From Pseudodesulfovibrio sp. S3 (GTDB lineage: Bacteria > Desulfobacterota > Desulfovibrionia > Desulfovibrionales > Desulfovibrionaceae), in contig NZ_QTZO01000001.1 of the NCBI RefSeq assembly GCF_004025585.1, forward strand, positions 124,001-188,000: 64,000 nucleotides of DNA, written 5' to 3'. Made by a program: the position numbers and the translations under genes. The notes beneath the pieces were generated by a model. The model saw only the letters and a list, made by a program, of their open reading frames with translations. It did not search any database and was not told where the DNA came from. This document shows positions 52,891 through 61,662 of the stretch, piece after piece (position 1 is the first letter of the stretch; each line of letters begins with the position of its first letter).

Positions 52891-54042
52891 CTACTTCTTC
52901 GCCTTTTTTTTCGGCGTGTACGAGCACAATGGCTCTTCTTTCAGATAGTGGCCATTCATGGTCTGGGCGCGGGCTCTACAGCCGCCGCAGACCTTTTCGT
53001 ATTCGCAGTACCCGCACTTGCCGTCATATACTTCGGGGTTGCGCAGGTTGAGGAATTGTGGGGATTTTTTCCAGATATCCGGGAACGGAATGTCGCGGAC
53101 GTTGCCACAGTCGAGTTCCAGATAGCCGCAGGGCTGGACCTGGCCCCGGTGGGAGATGAAACAGAATCCGACGCCGCCCAGGCAGCCGCGGCTGACCGCG
53201 TCCAGGCCGAAATTGGCGAAGTCCACGGGCGTGCCGTCTTCCTTGGCGCGTTGGCGGAGGATGCGGTGATAATGCGGGGCACAGGTGGCCTTGAGCTGCA
53301 TGTCCGTGGTCTTGCGGAAATCGTAGAACCAGTTGAGCACATCTTCGTATTCCTGGGCCGTGATGACCTCGGTGCCCAGCTCCACTGCGCGGCCCGTGGG
53401 CACGAGCAGGAAGATGTGCCAGGCGGAAGCACCGATGTTCTCGCACAGGTTGAAGATGTCCTTGAACAGGTGGAGGTTGTTCTTGGTGACCGTGGTGTTG
53501 ATCTGGAATTCGATGCCCACATCCTTCAGGTACTGGATGCCGCGCATGGAGGCGTCGAACGCGCCGACCTCGCCCCGGAACTCGTCGTGTTGGACTGATT
53601 CGGGCGCGTCGATGGAGATGGAACACCGCTCGATGCCCGCATCCTTCATCATCTGTGCGGTCTCGGGCGTGATCAATGTGCCGTTGGGGGCCATGACGCA
53701 GCGCAGTCCTTTGGCCTTTGCATAGGCGATCAACTCGTACACGTCGTGCCGCATCATGGGCTCGCCGCCGGTGAAAATGATGATCGGGCTGCCCACGTTC
53801 GGGAAGGTGTCGATGAGCGCCTTTGCCTCATCCGTGGAAAGTTCGCCCTCGTAGGGTTCGGGGTGCGCCTCGGCCCGGCAGTGCTTGCAGGCCAGGTTGC
53901 AGGACCGGGTCACTTCCCATGCGATGAGTCGGCAGATGGGAGTGACACCGTCGTCGAGAAACTTCTTGGGTGCGTTTTCCGCACCGGGATGGCCCTTGCC
54001 GTGGGGGTGTCCGCCGGGATGGCCTTTGGGATGTCCATTCAT
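52891..54042 (-). CDS. ahbD: Heme synthase, radical SAM (AhbD)
   Basis: AhbD turns iron-coproporphyrin III into heme b by oxidative decarboxylation of two propionates. The protein (383 residues) has the radical SAM motif C48-x3-C52-x2-C55 (SCNLACKHC) and a C-terminal auxiliary-cluster region with C343, C346, C352, C355 and C373. The first 20 residues are rich in His, Gly and Pro (five His in the first 18), which could bind metal. One base separates its start from the hemB stop. Confidence 0.9.
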   Translation of the reverse strand: MNGHPKGHPGGHPHGKGHPGAENAPKKFLDDGVTPICRLIAWEVTRSCNLACKHCRAEAHPEPYEGELSTDEAKALIDTFPNVGSPIIIFTGGEPMMRHDVYELIAYAKAKGLRCVMAPNGTLITPETAQMMKDAGIERCSISIDAPESVQHDEFRGEVGAFDASMRGIQYLKDVGIEFQINTTVTKNNLHLFKDIFNLCENIGASAWHIFLLVPTGRAVELGTEVITAQEYEDVLNWFYDFRKTTDMQLKATCAPHYHRILRQRAKEDGTPVDFANFGLDAVSRGCLGGVGFCFISHRGQVQPCGYLELDCGNVRDIPFPDIWKKSPQFLNLRNPEVYDGKCGYCEYEKVCGGCRARAQTMNGHYLKEEPLCSYTPKKKAKK

Positions 54043-54043
54043 G

Positions 54044-55024
54044 TTATTTCAATACCTTGAGTACGTCTTCGGTGAAGTATGTAAGAATGAGATCAGCCCC
54101 GGCGCGCTTGAAGGCGACCAGAGATTCCATGACAATATTCTGTTCATCGATCCAGCCGTTGTGGGCGGCGGCCTTGATCATCGAATATTCGCCGCTGACC
54201 TGGTAGACGGCCACGGGTGTGTCGAAATTGTCGCGCACCTGCCGGACGAGGTCGAGGTAGGGCATGCCCGGCTTGACCATGAGGATGTCCGCGCCTTCCT
54301 CCAGGTCGGCCACGGCTTCGCGCATGGCTTCGCGCCCGTTGGGCGGGTCCATCTGATAGGTTTTGCGGTCGCCGAACTGCGGTGCGGATTCGGCTGCCTC
54401 GCGGAAGGGCCCGTAGAAGGCGGACGCGAACTTGATCGCATAGGACATGATCGGGGTGTTGATGAACCCGGCGTTGTCCAATGCAGCACGGATGGCGGCC
54501 ACGCGGCCGTCCATCATGTCGGACGGGGCGACCATGTCGGCACCGGCCTTGGCCTGGGCCACGGCGGCCTTTGCCAGGAGATTCAGGGTGGGGTCATTCT
54601 GCACGTAGTCATTCTTGACGACTCCGCAGTGGCCGTGTGAGGTGTATTCGCACAGACAGGTGTCAGCGATGACGACGAGGTTCGGCCATTTGTCCTTGAG
54701 CAGCCGGATGGCTTTCTGAACAATGCCCGTTTCGGCATAGGCACCGGAGCCGCGTTCGTCCTTTTCGGCGGGAATGCCGAACAGAATGCACGCCTTGAGG
54801 CCGTCGTCCATGGCTTCGGCTACCTTGATTTCCAATTGCTTGAGCGAGAGTTGATACTGGCCGGGCATGGAGGAGATTTCCTTCTTGAAGGAATCATCGT
54901 CCGTTTCGACCACGAAATAGGGCATGATCAGATCATTGGCGGTGACCGTGTTTTCTCGAACCAGTTCACGCATGGACAGGGATGATCTGAGACGACGGCC
55001 ACGATAGAAATCAGCAGGGATCAT
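54044..55024 (-). CDS. hemB: Delta-aminolevulinic acid dehydratase (porphobilinogen synthase)
   Basis: HemB condenses two aminolevulinate molecules into porphobilinogen, the first common pyrrole. The protein (326 residues) has the zinc-type cysteines C123, C125 and C133 in [13 protein letters not shown] and the two Schiff-base lysines K198 ([13 protein letters not shown]) and K251 ([10 protein letters not shown]). It lies between ahbC and ahbD, so tetrapyrrole entry and the last heme steps are transcribed together. Confidence 0.96.
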   Translation of the reverse strand: MIPADFYRGRRLRSSLSMRELVRENTVTANDLIMPYFVVETDDDSFKKEISSMPGQYQLSLKQLEIKVAEAMDDGLKACILFGIPAEKDERGSGAYAETGIVQKAIRLLKDKWPNLVVIADTCLCEYTSHGHCGVVKNDYVQNDPTLNLLAKAAVAQAKAGADMVAPSDMMDGRVAAIRAALDNAGFINTPIMSYAIKFASAFYGPFREAAESAPQFGDRKTYQMDPPNGREAMREAVADLEEGADILMVKPGMPYLDLVRQVRDNFDTPVAVYQVSGEYSMIKAAAHNGWIDEQNIVMESLVAFKRAGADLILTYFTEDVLKVLK

Positions 55025-55137
55025 ATTTACTCCAAGAAAGAAATTTCAAATCGAATTTGAATACTTCTATACGCTTTTTCAAAGGTCCCGCAAACAAGTG
55101 CAAAAAACCGTTGCCGCACGACTTCGAGCGAAGCGAG

Positions 55138-55211
55138 CGGCAAAAAGGTTCTGGAAAGGGGGTCCGGGGGAAAGCCTCTTGAAAGAGGTTTTCCCCCGGC
55201 CACCGGAGGCA
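55138..55211 (-). repeat. Intergenic repeat type A, copy 2 (- orientation)
   Basis: Read on the - strand it begins GCCTCCGGTGGCC (55210-55198), then forms a near-perfect 15-bp hairpin (55164-55178 with 55185-55199, one G-T pair, loop of six) and ends CCAGAACCTTTTTG. It lies just after the ahbC stop and before hemB. The hairpin and T-run could act as a terminator or 3'-end stabiliser on the ahbC side. Confidence 0.65.
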
Positions 55212-55217
55212 TTCTTC

Positions 55218-56411
55218 TTACAGCTTCTCGCCGGTGATTTCTTCGTCGGTGAGGTAGCAGGCCGGGTCCTGAGCCCATATATCGTCGTAGTAGGCTTCTG
55301 CACGGGCGCGGAAGTTGCCGCCGCAGATGTTCAGAAACCGGCATTTGGCGCAGCGGCCGCCCACATGCGGACGCTTGTCCTTGAACTTATGGAGCAATTC
55401 GATGTTCGGGTCGGTCCAGATTTCGGAGAACGGGCGTTCCAGCACGTTGCCGAAGGTGTGGTGGCGCATGAACTGGTCCGCGTGGACCTGGCCGTCCCAG
55501 GAGATACAGCCGATGCCGCGTCCGGTGGAGTTGCCCTCGTTCATCTTGAGCAGTTCGAGTACTTCTTTGGCGCGTTCCGGGTCTTCCTTGAGCAGGCGGT
55601 AGTAGACATGGGGACCGTCGGCGTGGTTGTCCACGGTCAGGACTTCCTTGGGAAGTCCCTTGTCGAACAGGGCCCGGGTGCGGTCCATGATCAGATCCAC
55701 GACATCGCGGGTTTCCTGATGATTCAGGTCTTCCTTGATCATTTCGGAACCACGTCCGGAGTAAACCAGGTGGTAGAAACAGATGCGGGGTACTTCCAGG
55801 TCTTCGATGAGATCGAAGAGATGGGGCACCTCCACGGCGTTGCGCTTGTTGATGGTGAAGCGCAGGCCGACCTTGAGCCCTTCGGCCTGACAGTTTTCCA
55901 CGCCCTTGAGGGCCTGTTTGTACGAGCCCTTCACGCCGCGGAACTTGTCGTGGATCTCTTCGTTGCCGTCGATGGAAATACCGACGTAGGAGAGGCCGAC
56001 TTCTTTCAGCTCCCTTGCCTTGGATTTGGTGATGAGCGTGCCGTTGGTGGAAATGACCGCACGCATACCCTTATTGGTGGCGTGTTTGGCCAGATCGACC
56101 AGATCTTCACGGACCAGGGGTTCACCGCCGGAAAAGAGCATGACCGGTGCGCCGAACTGGGCGAGATCGTCGATCATCTCCTTGGCCTTCTCATTGGAGA
56201 TGGGGTCCTTGTGGTCGCTCGGGTCAACGGCGTGGGCGTAGCAGTGGACACATTTCAGGTTGCACCGTTGGGTCATGTTCCATACCACTACGGGCTTCTT
56301 GTCCTTGGAGAATTGGAGCAGGTGGGACGGCAGTTGTCCGGATTCACGATTATAACGCAGGGCGTCGGAAGCTTCCACAGCGCCGCAGTACAGTTTGGAA
56401 ATGCCTATCAT
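55218..56411 (-). CDS. ahbC: 12,18-didecarboxysiroheme deacetylase, radical SAM (AhbC)
   Basis: AhbC removes the acetate side chains of didecarboxysiroheme to give iron-coproporphyrin III. The protein (397 residues) begins MIGISKLYCGAVEASDALRY, has C50-x3-C54-x2-C57 (RCNLKCVHC) and a C-terminal set C354, C357, C363 and C385 for an extra iron-sulfur cluster. It resembles NirJ of heme d1 synthesis; the hemB-ahbD neighbourhood and absence of nir genes favour AhbC. The frame extends 17 codons upstream, over the direct repeats. Confidence 0.9.
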   Translation of the reverse strand: MIGISKLYCGAVEASDALRYNRESGQLPSHLLQFSKDKKPVVVWNMTQRCNLKCVHCYAHAVDPSDHKDPISNEKAKEMIDDLAQFGAPVMLFSGGEPLVREDLVDLAKHATNKGMRAVISTNGTLITKSKARELKEVGLSYVGISIDGNEEIHDKFRGVKGSYKQALKGVENCQAEGLKVGLRFTINKRNAVEVPHLFDLIEDLEVPRICFYHLVYSGRGSEMIKEDLNHQETRDVVDLIMDRTRALFDKGLPKEVLTVDNHADGPHVYYRLLKEDPERAKEVLELLKMNEGNSTGRGIGCISWDGQVHADQFMRHHTFGNVLERPFSEIWTDPNIELLHKFKDKRPHVGGRCAKCRFLNICGGNFRARAEAYYDDIWAQDPACYLTDEEITGEKL

Positions 56412-56419
56412 TAATATAC

Positions 56420-56446
56420 CTCTCAGGTGAAATGAAGCTCTCAGGT
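56420..56446. promoter_or_regulatory. Direct repeats upstream of ahbC
   Basis: CTCTCAGGT occurs at 56420-56428 and 56438-56446, 18 bases apart, starting nine bases before the ahbC start. In the transcript the first copy would overlap the ribosome-binding region (GAGAGGTATATTA). They may be a regulator site for heme genes; the factor is unknown. Confidence 0.4.
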
Positions 56447-56475
56447 AGCATACAAAGAGCACAGTGTAAAAGACG

Positions 56476-56499
56476 AAAAAAGGAGCCTGGAAAGGCCCC
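56476..56499 (-). terminator. Rho-independent terminator upstream of ahbC
   Basis: On the - strand GGGGCCT-TTCC-AGGCTCC forms a 7-bp stem with one G-T pair, followed by six T. It ends the OmpA-like gene transcript, or could attenuate ahbC if the promoter at 56520-56547 is used. Confidence 0.75.
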
Positions 56500-56519
56500 T
56501 TGTTGCGCTCCCGTTGGGG

Positions 56520-56547
56520 AAGATAAGAATTGTTGTCAAAAAGTCAA
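56520..56547 (-). promoter_or_regulatory. Possible promoter between the OmpA-like gene and ahbC
   Basis: On the - strand TTGACT (56547-56542) is spaced 16 bases from TATCTT (56525-56520). It lies upstream of the terminator hairpin, so a transcript from it would pass through that hairpin before ahbC. Confidence 0.4.
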
Positions 56548-56563
56548 GAAATCATTGCAGGTC

Positions 56564-57655
56564 TTAGTTTGCCAGCCTGATCTCAACCCGGCGGTTTCGC
56601 TGCATGTCCTGCGGCGTGGACCCATTGCTCACGGGCCGGGAGTTGCCGTAGCCCACGGCTTCTATCATGGCCGGATCGATGCTCCATTTTTGGACCAGAT
56701 AGGTTTTGACCGACTCGGCCCGTTTCTTGGAAAGGCCGAGGTTGTACTGCGCGTCACCGGTGGAGTCGGTGTGTCCGCCGATGATGATGCTCTTGCCCTT
56801 GAGCCCGACGGAGTTCATGGATTCGCCCAGGGCGTCCAGTATGGGATAGGACTCCGCCTTGATGGTGGCCTTGTCAAAGTCGAAGAGAATGTTCAGGTCC
56901 ACTCCCTTGACCAGGGGCCGAACCGCTTCTCCCTCCACGGCGGGGGGAGGTTCCGGTGCAAGGTCTTGTCCTTCGGTGGGTGCAAGGGTGCTTTTCACCG
57001 CTTCCGGTGTCATGGCGTAGTTGAACTTGGCGTTAGGGTCGGGCAGCCAACCCTTGAGCGGGATGGCCATGTCCTTGGCAATGTCGTGGATAATCTTGTT
57101 GAACCCGCCTTGGGGCAAGCGGGTTTCATGGGTGAAATAGAAGTAGTCGTCAGGTTCCCTGCTCTCAATGCGGCCGGACTGCATCATGGTCCAGACAAGG
57201 GTGCCGCTGTCCGCGGCATAGATATCCATCTGGATGGTGATGGCCGTGTCGTCCAGGGTATGCCCGGCATAGAAATAAGGGATTTTTCCCAGGATGAGCA
57301 GATCGGCTCCGCGCCTGCGGGCTGTTCCCAGGGCGTTGGAAAGCCCCTGGTATCGGACACCGGGTTGCAGTTCCATGGTCGTGAAGAGCTGCTCCTCAGT
57401 CCAGGCGTTGAAGAAAATCTGCGCAAAGGACTGGGATAGGGAGGCGTAGTCGCTGCTCTCCTGCTGGATGACGAAGGGATGGAAATAGGCGGTCAGGGGA
57501 CGATACTGTTTGCCTTTGGGGTACACCGACACCTGAAGTGGCGATTTCCTGACAGGCGCATCCGAGTATACCTTTGTCTGGTTGTTCAGTGAGAGATCCA
57601 CATGAGAACATGCGGATATTGTCAGTAAGAGCGCGAAGAATAATACTTTTTTCAT
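56564..57655 (-). CDS. OmpA-family lipoprotein
   Basis: This protein (363 residues) has a lipoprotein signal ending LLLTISAC, an N-terminal part of about 220 residues that resembles curli-assembly or TolB-like lipoproteins in outline (ADLLILGKIPYFYAGHTLDD), and a C-terminal OmpA peptidoglycan-binding domain with IIGGHTDSTGDAQYNLGLSK and RRVEIRL. It probably tethers the outer membrane to the cell wall. ATG 57655 is chosen over a GTG three codons upstream because of the signal peptide and GGTGAA ahead. Confidence 0.88.
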   Translation of the reverse strand: MKKVLFFALLLTISACSHVDLSLNNQTKVYSDAPVRKSPLQVSVYPKGKQYRPLTAYFHPFVIQQESSDYASLSQSFAQIFFNAWTEEQLFTTMELQPGVRYQGLSNALGTARRRGADLLILGKIPYFYAGHTLDDTAITIQMDIYAADSGTLVWTMMQSGRIESREPDDYFYFTHETRLPQGGFNKIIHDIAKDMAIPLKGWLPDPNAKFNYAMTPEAVKSTLAPTEGQDLAPEPPPAVEGEAVRPLVKGVDLNILFDFDKATIKAESYPILDALGESMNSVGLKGKSIIIGGHTDSTGDAQYNLGLSKKRAESVKTYLVQKWSIDPAMIEAVGYGNSRPVSNGSTPQDMQRNRRVEIRLAN

Positions 57656-57759
57656 GACGTTCACCGGCTAATGGTTGCACCCCTCCAGGCATTGCCCGCC
57701 AAGTCCATGACGGGGCCGGGAGTATTTACGGGGTAAAAGCAATTAGTATGCCGGAGAAA

Positions 57760-58098
57760 TCACTGAAGGGTATGGGTGGGAGATGGAGCGGATTCGATGG
57801 ATTCCAAAAGCTGTTCGCGAGACTCCTTGAGCCCTTGCCTGAGCAACAGCTTCTTGCCGGTGGAGAGTCTGCGGAACTCCGGCCTGTCGGCCAGTTCGGA
57901 CAGCCTCTCCATCTCCACCATGACGTTGCGGATCAATTTGTGGATGTCTTTTTCCCTGGGGTTGAGTTGAGAAGCGAGCAGAGCCAGGTCGCGGATTTCC
58001 TCGGCCATCTTCTTGAAATTCCGGGGGTCTGTCTGTCTGGCCAGCTTGCGTTGCGCCCGGAACGCTTCGATTTTATCCTTGAACCAACGGAATAACAT
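57760..58098 (-). CDS. Small helical protein of unknown function
   Basis: This 112-residue protein is highly charged and almost entirely helical (MLFRWFKDKIEAFRAQRKLA, EIRDLALLASQLNPREKDIH, FRRLSTGKKLLLRQGLKESR). There is no signal peptide or membrane segment. I do not recognise a family. It starts nine bases after the Yip1-like gene on the same strand, so it is probably cotranscribed with it. Confidence 0.7.
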   Translation of the reverse strand: MLFRWFKDKIEAFRAQRKLARQTDPRNFKKMAEEIRDLALLASQLNPREKDIHKLIRNVMVEMERLSELADRPEFRRLSTGKKLLLRQGLKESREQLLESIESAPSPTHTLQ

Positions 58099-58107
58099 GG
58101 ATGTTTT

Positions 58108-59208
58108 CTACATTGTCGGTAGTTGGGGCGAGAACATGGAGGCCGTGGCGGCCACCATGAGCAGGACGGTCAGCAGAACCACGCCTGCGGTCTTCAGATA
58201 GGATGATCCGTGAATGTACTTGAGTCCTATGGCGCACAGGATGAGGAACCAGACCACGCCGACTCCAAGTCCTCCGATGACGAGTTCCACCAGGGGCATG
58301 GGCAGGATGCCGATGATGATGGGGGTATAGGAGTAAGCCACGACCCTGAAAGTACCCTCAAAGCCCTTGCTGGCCGATTGCAGGGGCAGCAGCAGGAGAT
58401 GGAACAGGCCTGCAAAGAAGAACATTTCAAAGGCCACGGCAGCGGGCCGCAAAAGGAGCATGAAAATGTCGTCGGCAGAGGTTGCGGCAGTGGCCACCAG
58501 GTCCGGGTTGGTGATGTCGATGCCGGGCGAGATGCCCGCAGCAGTCCAGGCGTATTGACCCAGGGATTGGAGCATGGCTACCAGGATGGCGAAGGTCAGC
58601 GGCTTGGACAATCCGTTGCCCACGGGCATGACCGAGAAGAAAAGGCGGGGTGAGAGCAACACCAGCTTCATGGTCATGAACAGGCCGTTGAAGAAACCGT
58701 AGCGATCCAGCTGTTCAAAGGGCGGCGGCACCTGCATGGGGATTTCGGAAGCTTCCTCCTCCTCGAAGGTTCCGGCCTGCATGGGGTCGGGGAAATCCGA
58801 GTTGAATTCACCTGTCCAGCCTTCGATCGGAGCCTGCTCTTCTTCATACGAAGGAGTGTGCTCGTTTCTTTGCGGTTCAGATGGGGAGGAGTGTCCGTTC
58901 TGTGGGGGCGTCATTGTATGAAGCCGCTGCCAGAGTGCGTCTCCGGAATCTTCGCCGGGGTCGGTCAGGTCGGGAAAGGTCTGCTTGGGTTCTTTTCGAA
59001 CAACAGGGGGCGCCGGTTTGGGCTCGGCCGTGACTTTGGGAGCCGGAGCCGGGTCAGCCGGTTCTTCGATGAGGAATTCCTGCTCCGGCAGGTCCCGGAA
59101 TTTGAATTTGGTCTGGCATTTCGGGCAGGTCGCCACCTGCGAACGGGCGGGAATCTTGTTCTCGTCCACTTCACGGGCGAATTTGCACTCAGGACATAGT
59201 ATCTGCAT
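58108..59208 (-). CDS. Zinc-ribbon and Yip1-like membrane protein
   Basis: The protein (366 residues) starts with an MJ0042-type zinc ribbon (CPECKF and CPKCQTKFKF, residues about 5-38), continues with an acidic, proline-rich linker (about 45-170) and ends with about five membrane segments of Yip1 type (FFNGLFMTMKLVLLSPRLFF, VVAYSYTPIIIGILPMPLVE). ATG 59208 is chosen because AAGGA lies six bases ahead of it; an ATG two codons upstream overlaps that site. The function is unknown. Confidence 0.82.
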   Translation of the reverse strand: MQILCPECKFAREVDENKIPARSQVATCPKCQTKFKFRDLPEQEFLIEEPADPAPAPKVTAEPKPAPPVVRKEPKQTFPDLTDPGEDSGDALWQRLHTMTPPQNGHSSPSEPQRNEHTPSYEEEQAPIEGWTGEFNSDFPDPMQAGTFEEEEASEIPMQVPPPFEQLDRYGFFNGLFMTMKLVLLSPRLFFSVMPVGNGLSKPLTFAILVAMLQSLGQYAWTAAGISPGIDITNPDLVATAATSADDIFMLLLRPAAVAFEMFFFAGLFHLLLLPLQSASKGFEGTFRVVAYSYTPIIIGILPMPLVELVIGGLGVGVVWFLILCAIGLKYIHGSSYLKTAGVVLLTVLLMVAATASMFSPQLPTM

Positions 59209-59299
59209 TGTCATTCCTTGAAAGACATGTGTGTTAATCGATGAACGGTCGTATCCATTTTGTACGGTAGAATCAAGCTGTCTGTAAACACCTGCACAT

Positions 59300-60508
59300 T
59301 TATGCCGGGTTTTCTTCCAGCAGGAGCATTTGCAGGGAGCCCATGAGGAAAGACGCTTCAGGCATCAGGGTGCGTTCGATATTGGGATAATCGGCGCTGA
59401 GAACGTGGCTGACGGCGTCGCTCCCGGCGGCATCGAAACGTTTGAGTTTGGCGGCCAGGGTTTCCGGGCTTTTGCGCAGCCTGCTGTAGTGCAGGATAGG
59501 TGCGTCCAGGATCAGGGCCGTACGCCCTTCGATGCCGGTCAGCCGTTCATGGACCGGCCGGGTGAAGCGAACGGATTCCCGGTTGCGGAAAAGCCGGAGT
59601 TGGAGGTCGGGCCACAAACCGTACCCCACCTTGCACCGGGACTCGTCGGGATAGAAGGTCATGCGCGGGAAGTAGCATGCTTCAAGCCGTTTCACGAGCA
59701 TACAGGCGGTGAGCAGTCCCCAGATGTCCTCGCTGAACATCTCGTCGCCGTCCAGATAGAGCACCCATTGGCCGGAACATTCATCAAGCATCCTGTTGCG
59801 CTGGGAAGCGAAGTCCTCCAGGGGGTGTGCAAAGTTGAGGACCGGGACGGCACAGGTATATTCCTGGTCAGGCACGGTCTCGGAGTCCCAGACCACCACG
59901 ACCTCTTTTACCCAGTCCGGAAACTGGGCGAAGAATTGGTCGAGGTTTGGTTCGTCCGGGCTGAGGATGACGCCTACGGAAAGGTCCGGGGCCTGAACGC
60001 CCACGTGGCTCAGGTAAGAGCTGTTGATGGCCTGGTGTGGTTTGGCGTTCACGAAAAGCCGTTGCAGCGCCTGGTATTGTTTTCGCTTGTGCTCGGGGAT
60101 CGACGGGTTGAGCACCATGGTGGTCATCTCCTGGCTGACCCCGGTTATAGAGAGCAGGTAGAGTTGTGCCCACAGGGAGGAGTCGGTGATGATGGCGGCC
60201 CTTGATGACGCGTCGTTCCAGGAGGGATGTTTTGCCCGAAAGTTTCTTGCGTCAGCCGGTTCGGTTTCACACACCAGGAGGCGGGCCGATTCCGGTAATC
60301 CCGCTTTAAGGGCCAAGGCGTGATCGCCATTGCCCAAACCGAACAGGACCAGGGTTTGCGTATGGCTTTTTTCCATGATGCGCAGGGTTCGGTCCGTGAA
60401 GGCGGCTATGTCATCCGTGCTTTCGGGAGGGGGTGGGGAAACCGTGCTGTCTTTGAAGTCGAAATCGAGGACGGCAGCGGTGTACTCCCGGATCAATCGG
60501 GTATTCAT
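59300..60508 (-). CDS. Glycosyltransferase family 2-like protein with N-terminal extension
   Basis: This 402-residue protein has a C-terminal GT2-like half (about 175-380): LSVGVILSPDEPNLDQFFAQ, then FASQRNRMLDECSGQWVLYL and the metal-site DGDE. The N-terminal 170 residues (LVLFGLGNGDHALALKAGLP) look like a nucleotide-binding fold, as in proteins that modify flagellin or carry motility-associated domains. It overlaps the upstream GT4 gene by four bases (ATGA). The sugar and acceptor are unknown; its position after fliD and fliS makes flagellin glycosylation a reasonable idea. Confidence 0.82.
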   Translation of the reverse strand: MNTRLIREYTAAVLDFDFKDSTVSPPPPESTDDIAAFTDRTLRIMEKSHTQTLVLFGLGNGDHALALKAGLPESARLLVCETEPADARNFRAKHPSWNDASSRAAIITDSSLWAQLYLLSITGVSQEMTTMVLNPSIPEHKRKQYQALQRLFVNAKPHQAINSSYLSHVGVQAPDLSVGVILSPDEPNLDQFFAQFPDWVKEVVVVWDSETVPDQEYTCAVPVLNFAHPLEDFASQRNRMLDECSGQWVLYLDGDEMFSEDIWGLLTACMLVKRLEACYFPRMTFYPDESRCKVGYGLWPDLQLRLFRNRESVRFTRPVHERLTGIEGRTALILDAPILHYSRLRKSPETLAAKLKRFDAAGSDAVSHVLSADYPNIERTLMPEASFLMGSLQMLLLEENPA

Positions 60509-61578
60509 GTGGCGATTCCTTTGCGGTCGAGAAGTTCCTGGTATACGGCTTCGAGTTGACGGGCGACGGTCTGGGCCCGGTAGAGTCTGCGGGCCTTTTC
60601 CTGTCCGGCCAGTCCCATTCGGCGGGCCTCTTTCGGATGGGAAAAAAGATATTTCAGAGCTTGGCCGTATTCTTCGGCGGTCTTTGCCACCAGCCCTGTG
60701 GCGTCATGGTCCACCAGTTCCAACTGGGCGTTGTCCCGGAGCCCCTCGCAGGGGTGGGTTATCACAGGTAACCCGCAGGCCATGGCCTCGGCAATGACCA
60801 GTCCGAAGGATTCTCCCGTGTCGTTGGCATGTGCCAGGACAGAGACGTTGTCCAGAAAGGTGGCGATTTCCCGGTCTGTTTCTACCGGATCGTGAAAAAT
60901 AACGTTAGCGGAAAGATTGTTGTTTCGGACATAATCCAGAGCTTCGGGAATGGCTCCGATGATGTGGTATTTGAAATCCGGGATGTCGCGGACGACTCCG
61001 GGAAGGAAATCCAGGGCCATGCGGGACCATTTGCCCGTGTCCGCTCGCGAGATGCGCCCTGCCACAGGGCGGCTAAAGTCCCGTTCGGAGCACGCTGCCG
61101 CCATGAAAAAATCCGTGTCCACAGGATTGTAGAGGACCGAATGGCGGGCAGGGTGTGGAGTGATGCCTGTAGTCTTGGCGAATCGTTCCATACAGAAATG
61201 GGAGACGAAAAGCGTGTGATCGATGATCGAGGCCGCATGGCTGGGGTCATGCCTGCCGAACACGTTGGTCTCCACAACGATGGGCACTCCGGTCCGCTTC
61301 AGGGGGATGAGCATGTCCGGATCTGGCCATCCGGCCCGGTGCAGATGCACGATGTGCGGTCGGAATTGTTCGAGGGCAAGTTGGAGGTACGGTTCAATAA
61401 AGGTGGAAATGCCCAGTGCCCGGATATGTCGTGCGCGAATGCCGTCCTTGGGGCTGTAGACTGCGGGGGTGAATCGGGTTCGGTCGAGATTGGCGACGAA
61501 GAGTTGCATCACCTTTTCCGTGCCGCCGAGGCTGAGTGCATTGGTCACGTGAAGTACGCGGACAGGGGAATCGACCAT
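60505..61578 (-). CDS. Glycosyltransferase family 4
   Basis: The 357-residue protein has the GT-B layout of family 4: VLHVTNALSLGGTEKVMQLF at the N-terminus, HIVHLHRAGWPDPD in the first fold, and DTGESFGLVIAEAMACGLPV (the E-x7-E nucleotide-sugar motif) in the second. It is 84 bases past fliS and separated from it by a terminator. Its end overlaps the GT2-like gene. Confidence 0.92.
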   Translation of the reverse strand: MVDSPVRVLHVTNALSLGGTEKVMQLFVANLDRTRFTPAVYSPKDGIRARHIRALGISTFIEPYLQLALEQFRPHIVHLHRAGWPDPDMLIPLKRTGVPIVVETNVFGRHDPSHAASIIDHTLFVSHFCMERFAKTTGITPHPARHSVLYNPVDTDFFMAAACSERDFSRPVAGRISRADTGKWSRMALDFLPGVVRDIPDFKYHIIGAIPEALDYVRNNNLSANVIFHDPVETDREIATFLDNVSVLAHANDTGESFGLVIAEAMACGLPVITHPCEGLRDNAQLELVDHDATGLVAKTAEEYGQALKYLFSHPKEARRMGLAGQEKARRLYRAQTVARQLEAVYQELLDRKGIAT

Positions 61579-61634
61579 GAGCGAAAGGTGACATAAGCCG
61601 GAGTCGTTGTAAATGACCGGAGCAGAGCATTGGA

Positions 61635-61660
61635 AAGAAAACCGGCCCCTTCGGGCCGGT
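61635..61660 (-). terminator. Rho-independent terminator after fliS
   Basis: On the - strand ACCGGCCC-GAAG-GGGCCGGT forms an 8-bp perfect stem with a stable tetraloop, followed by TTTCTTT. It begins three bases after the fliS stop. Confidence 0.9.
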
Positions 61661-61662
61661 CA

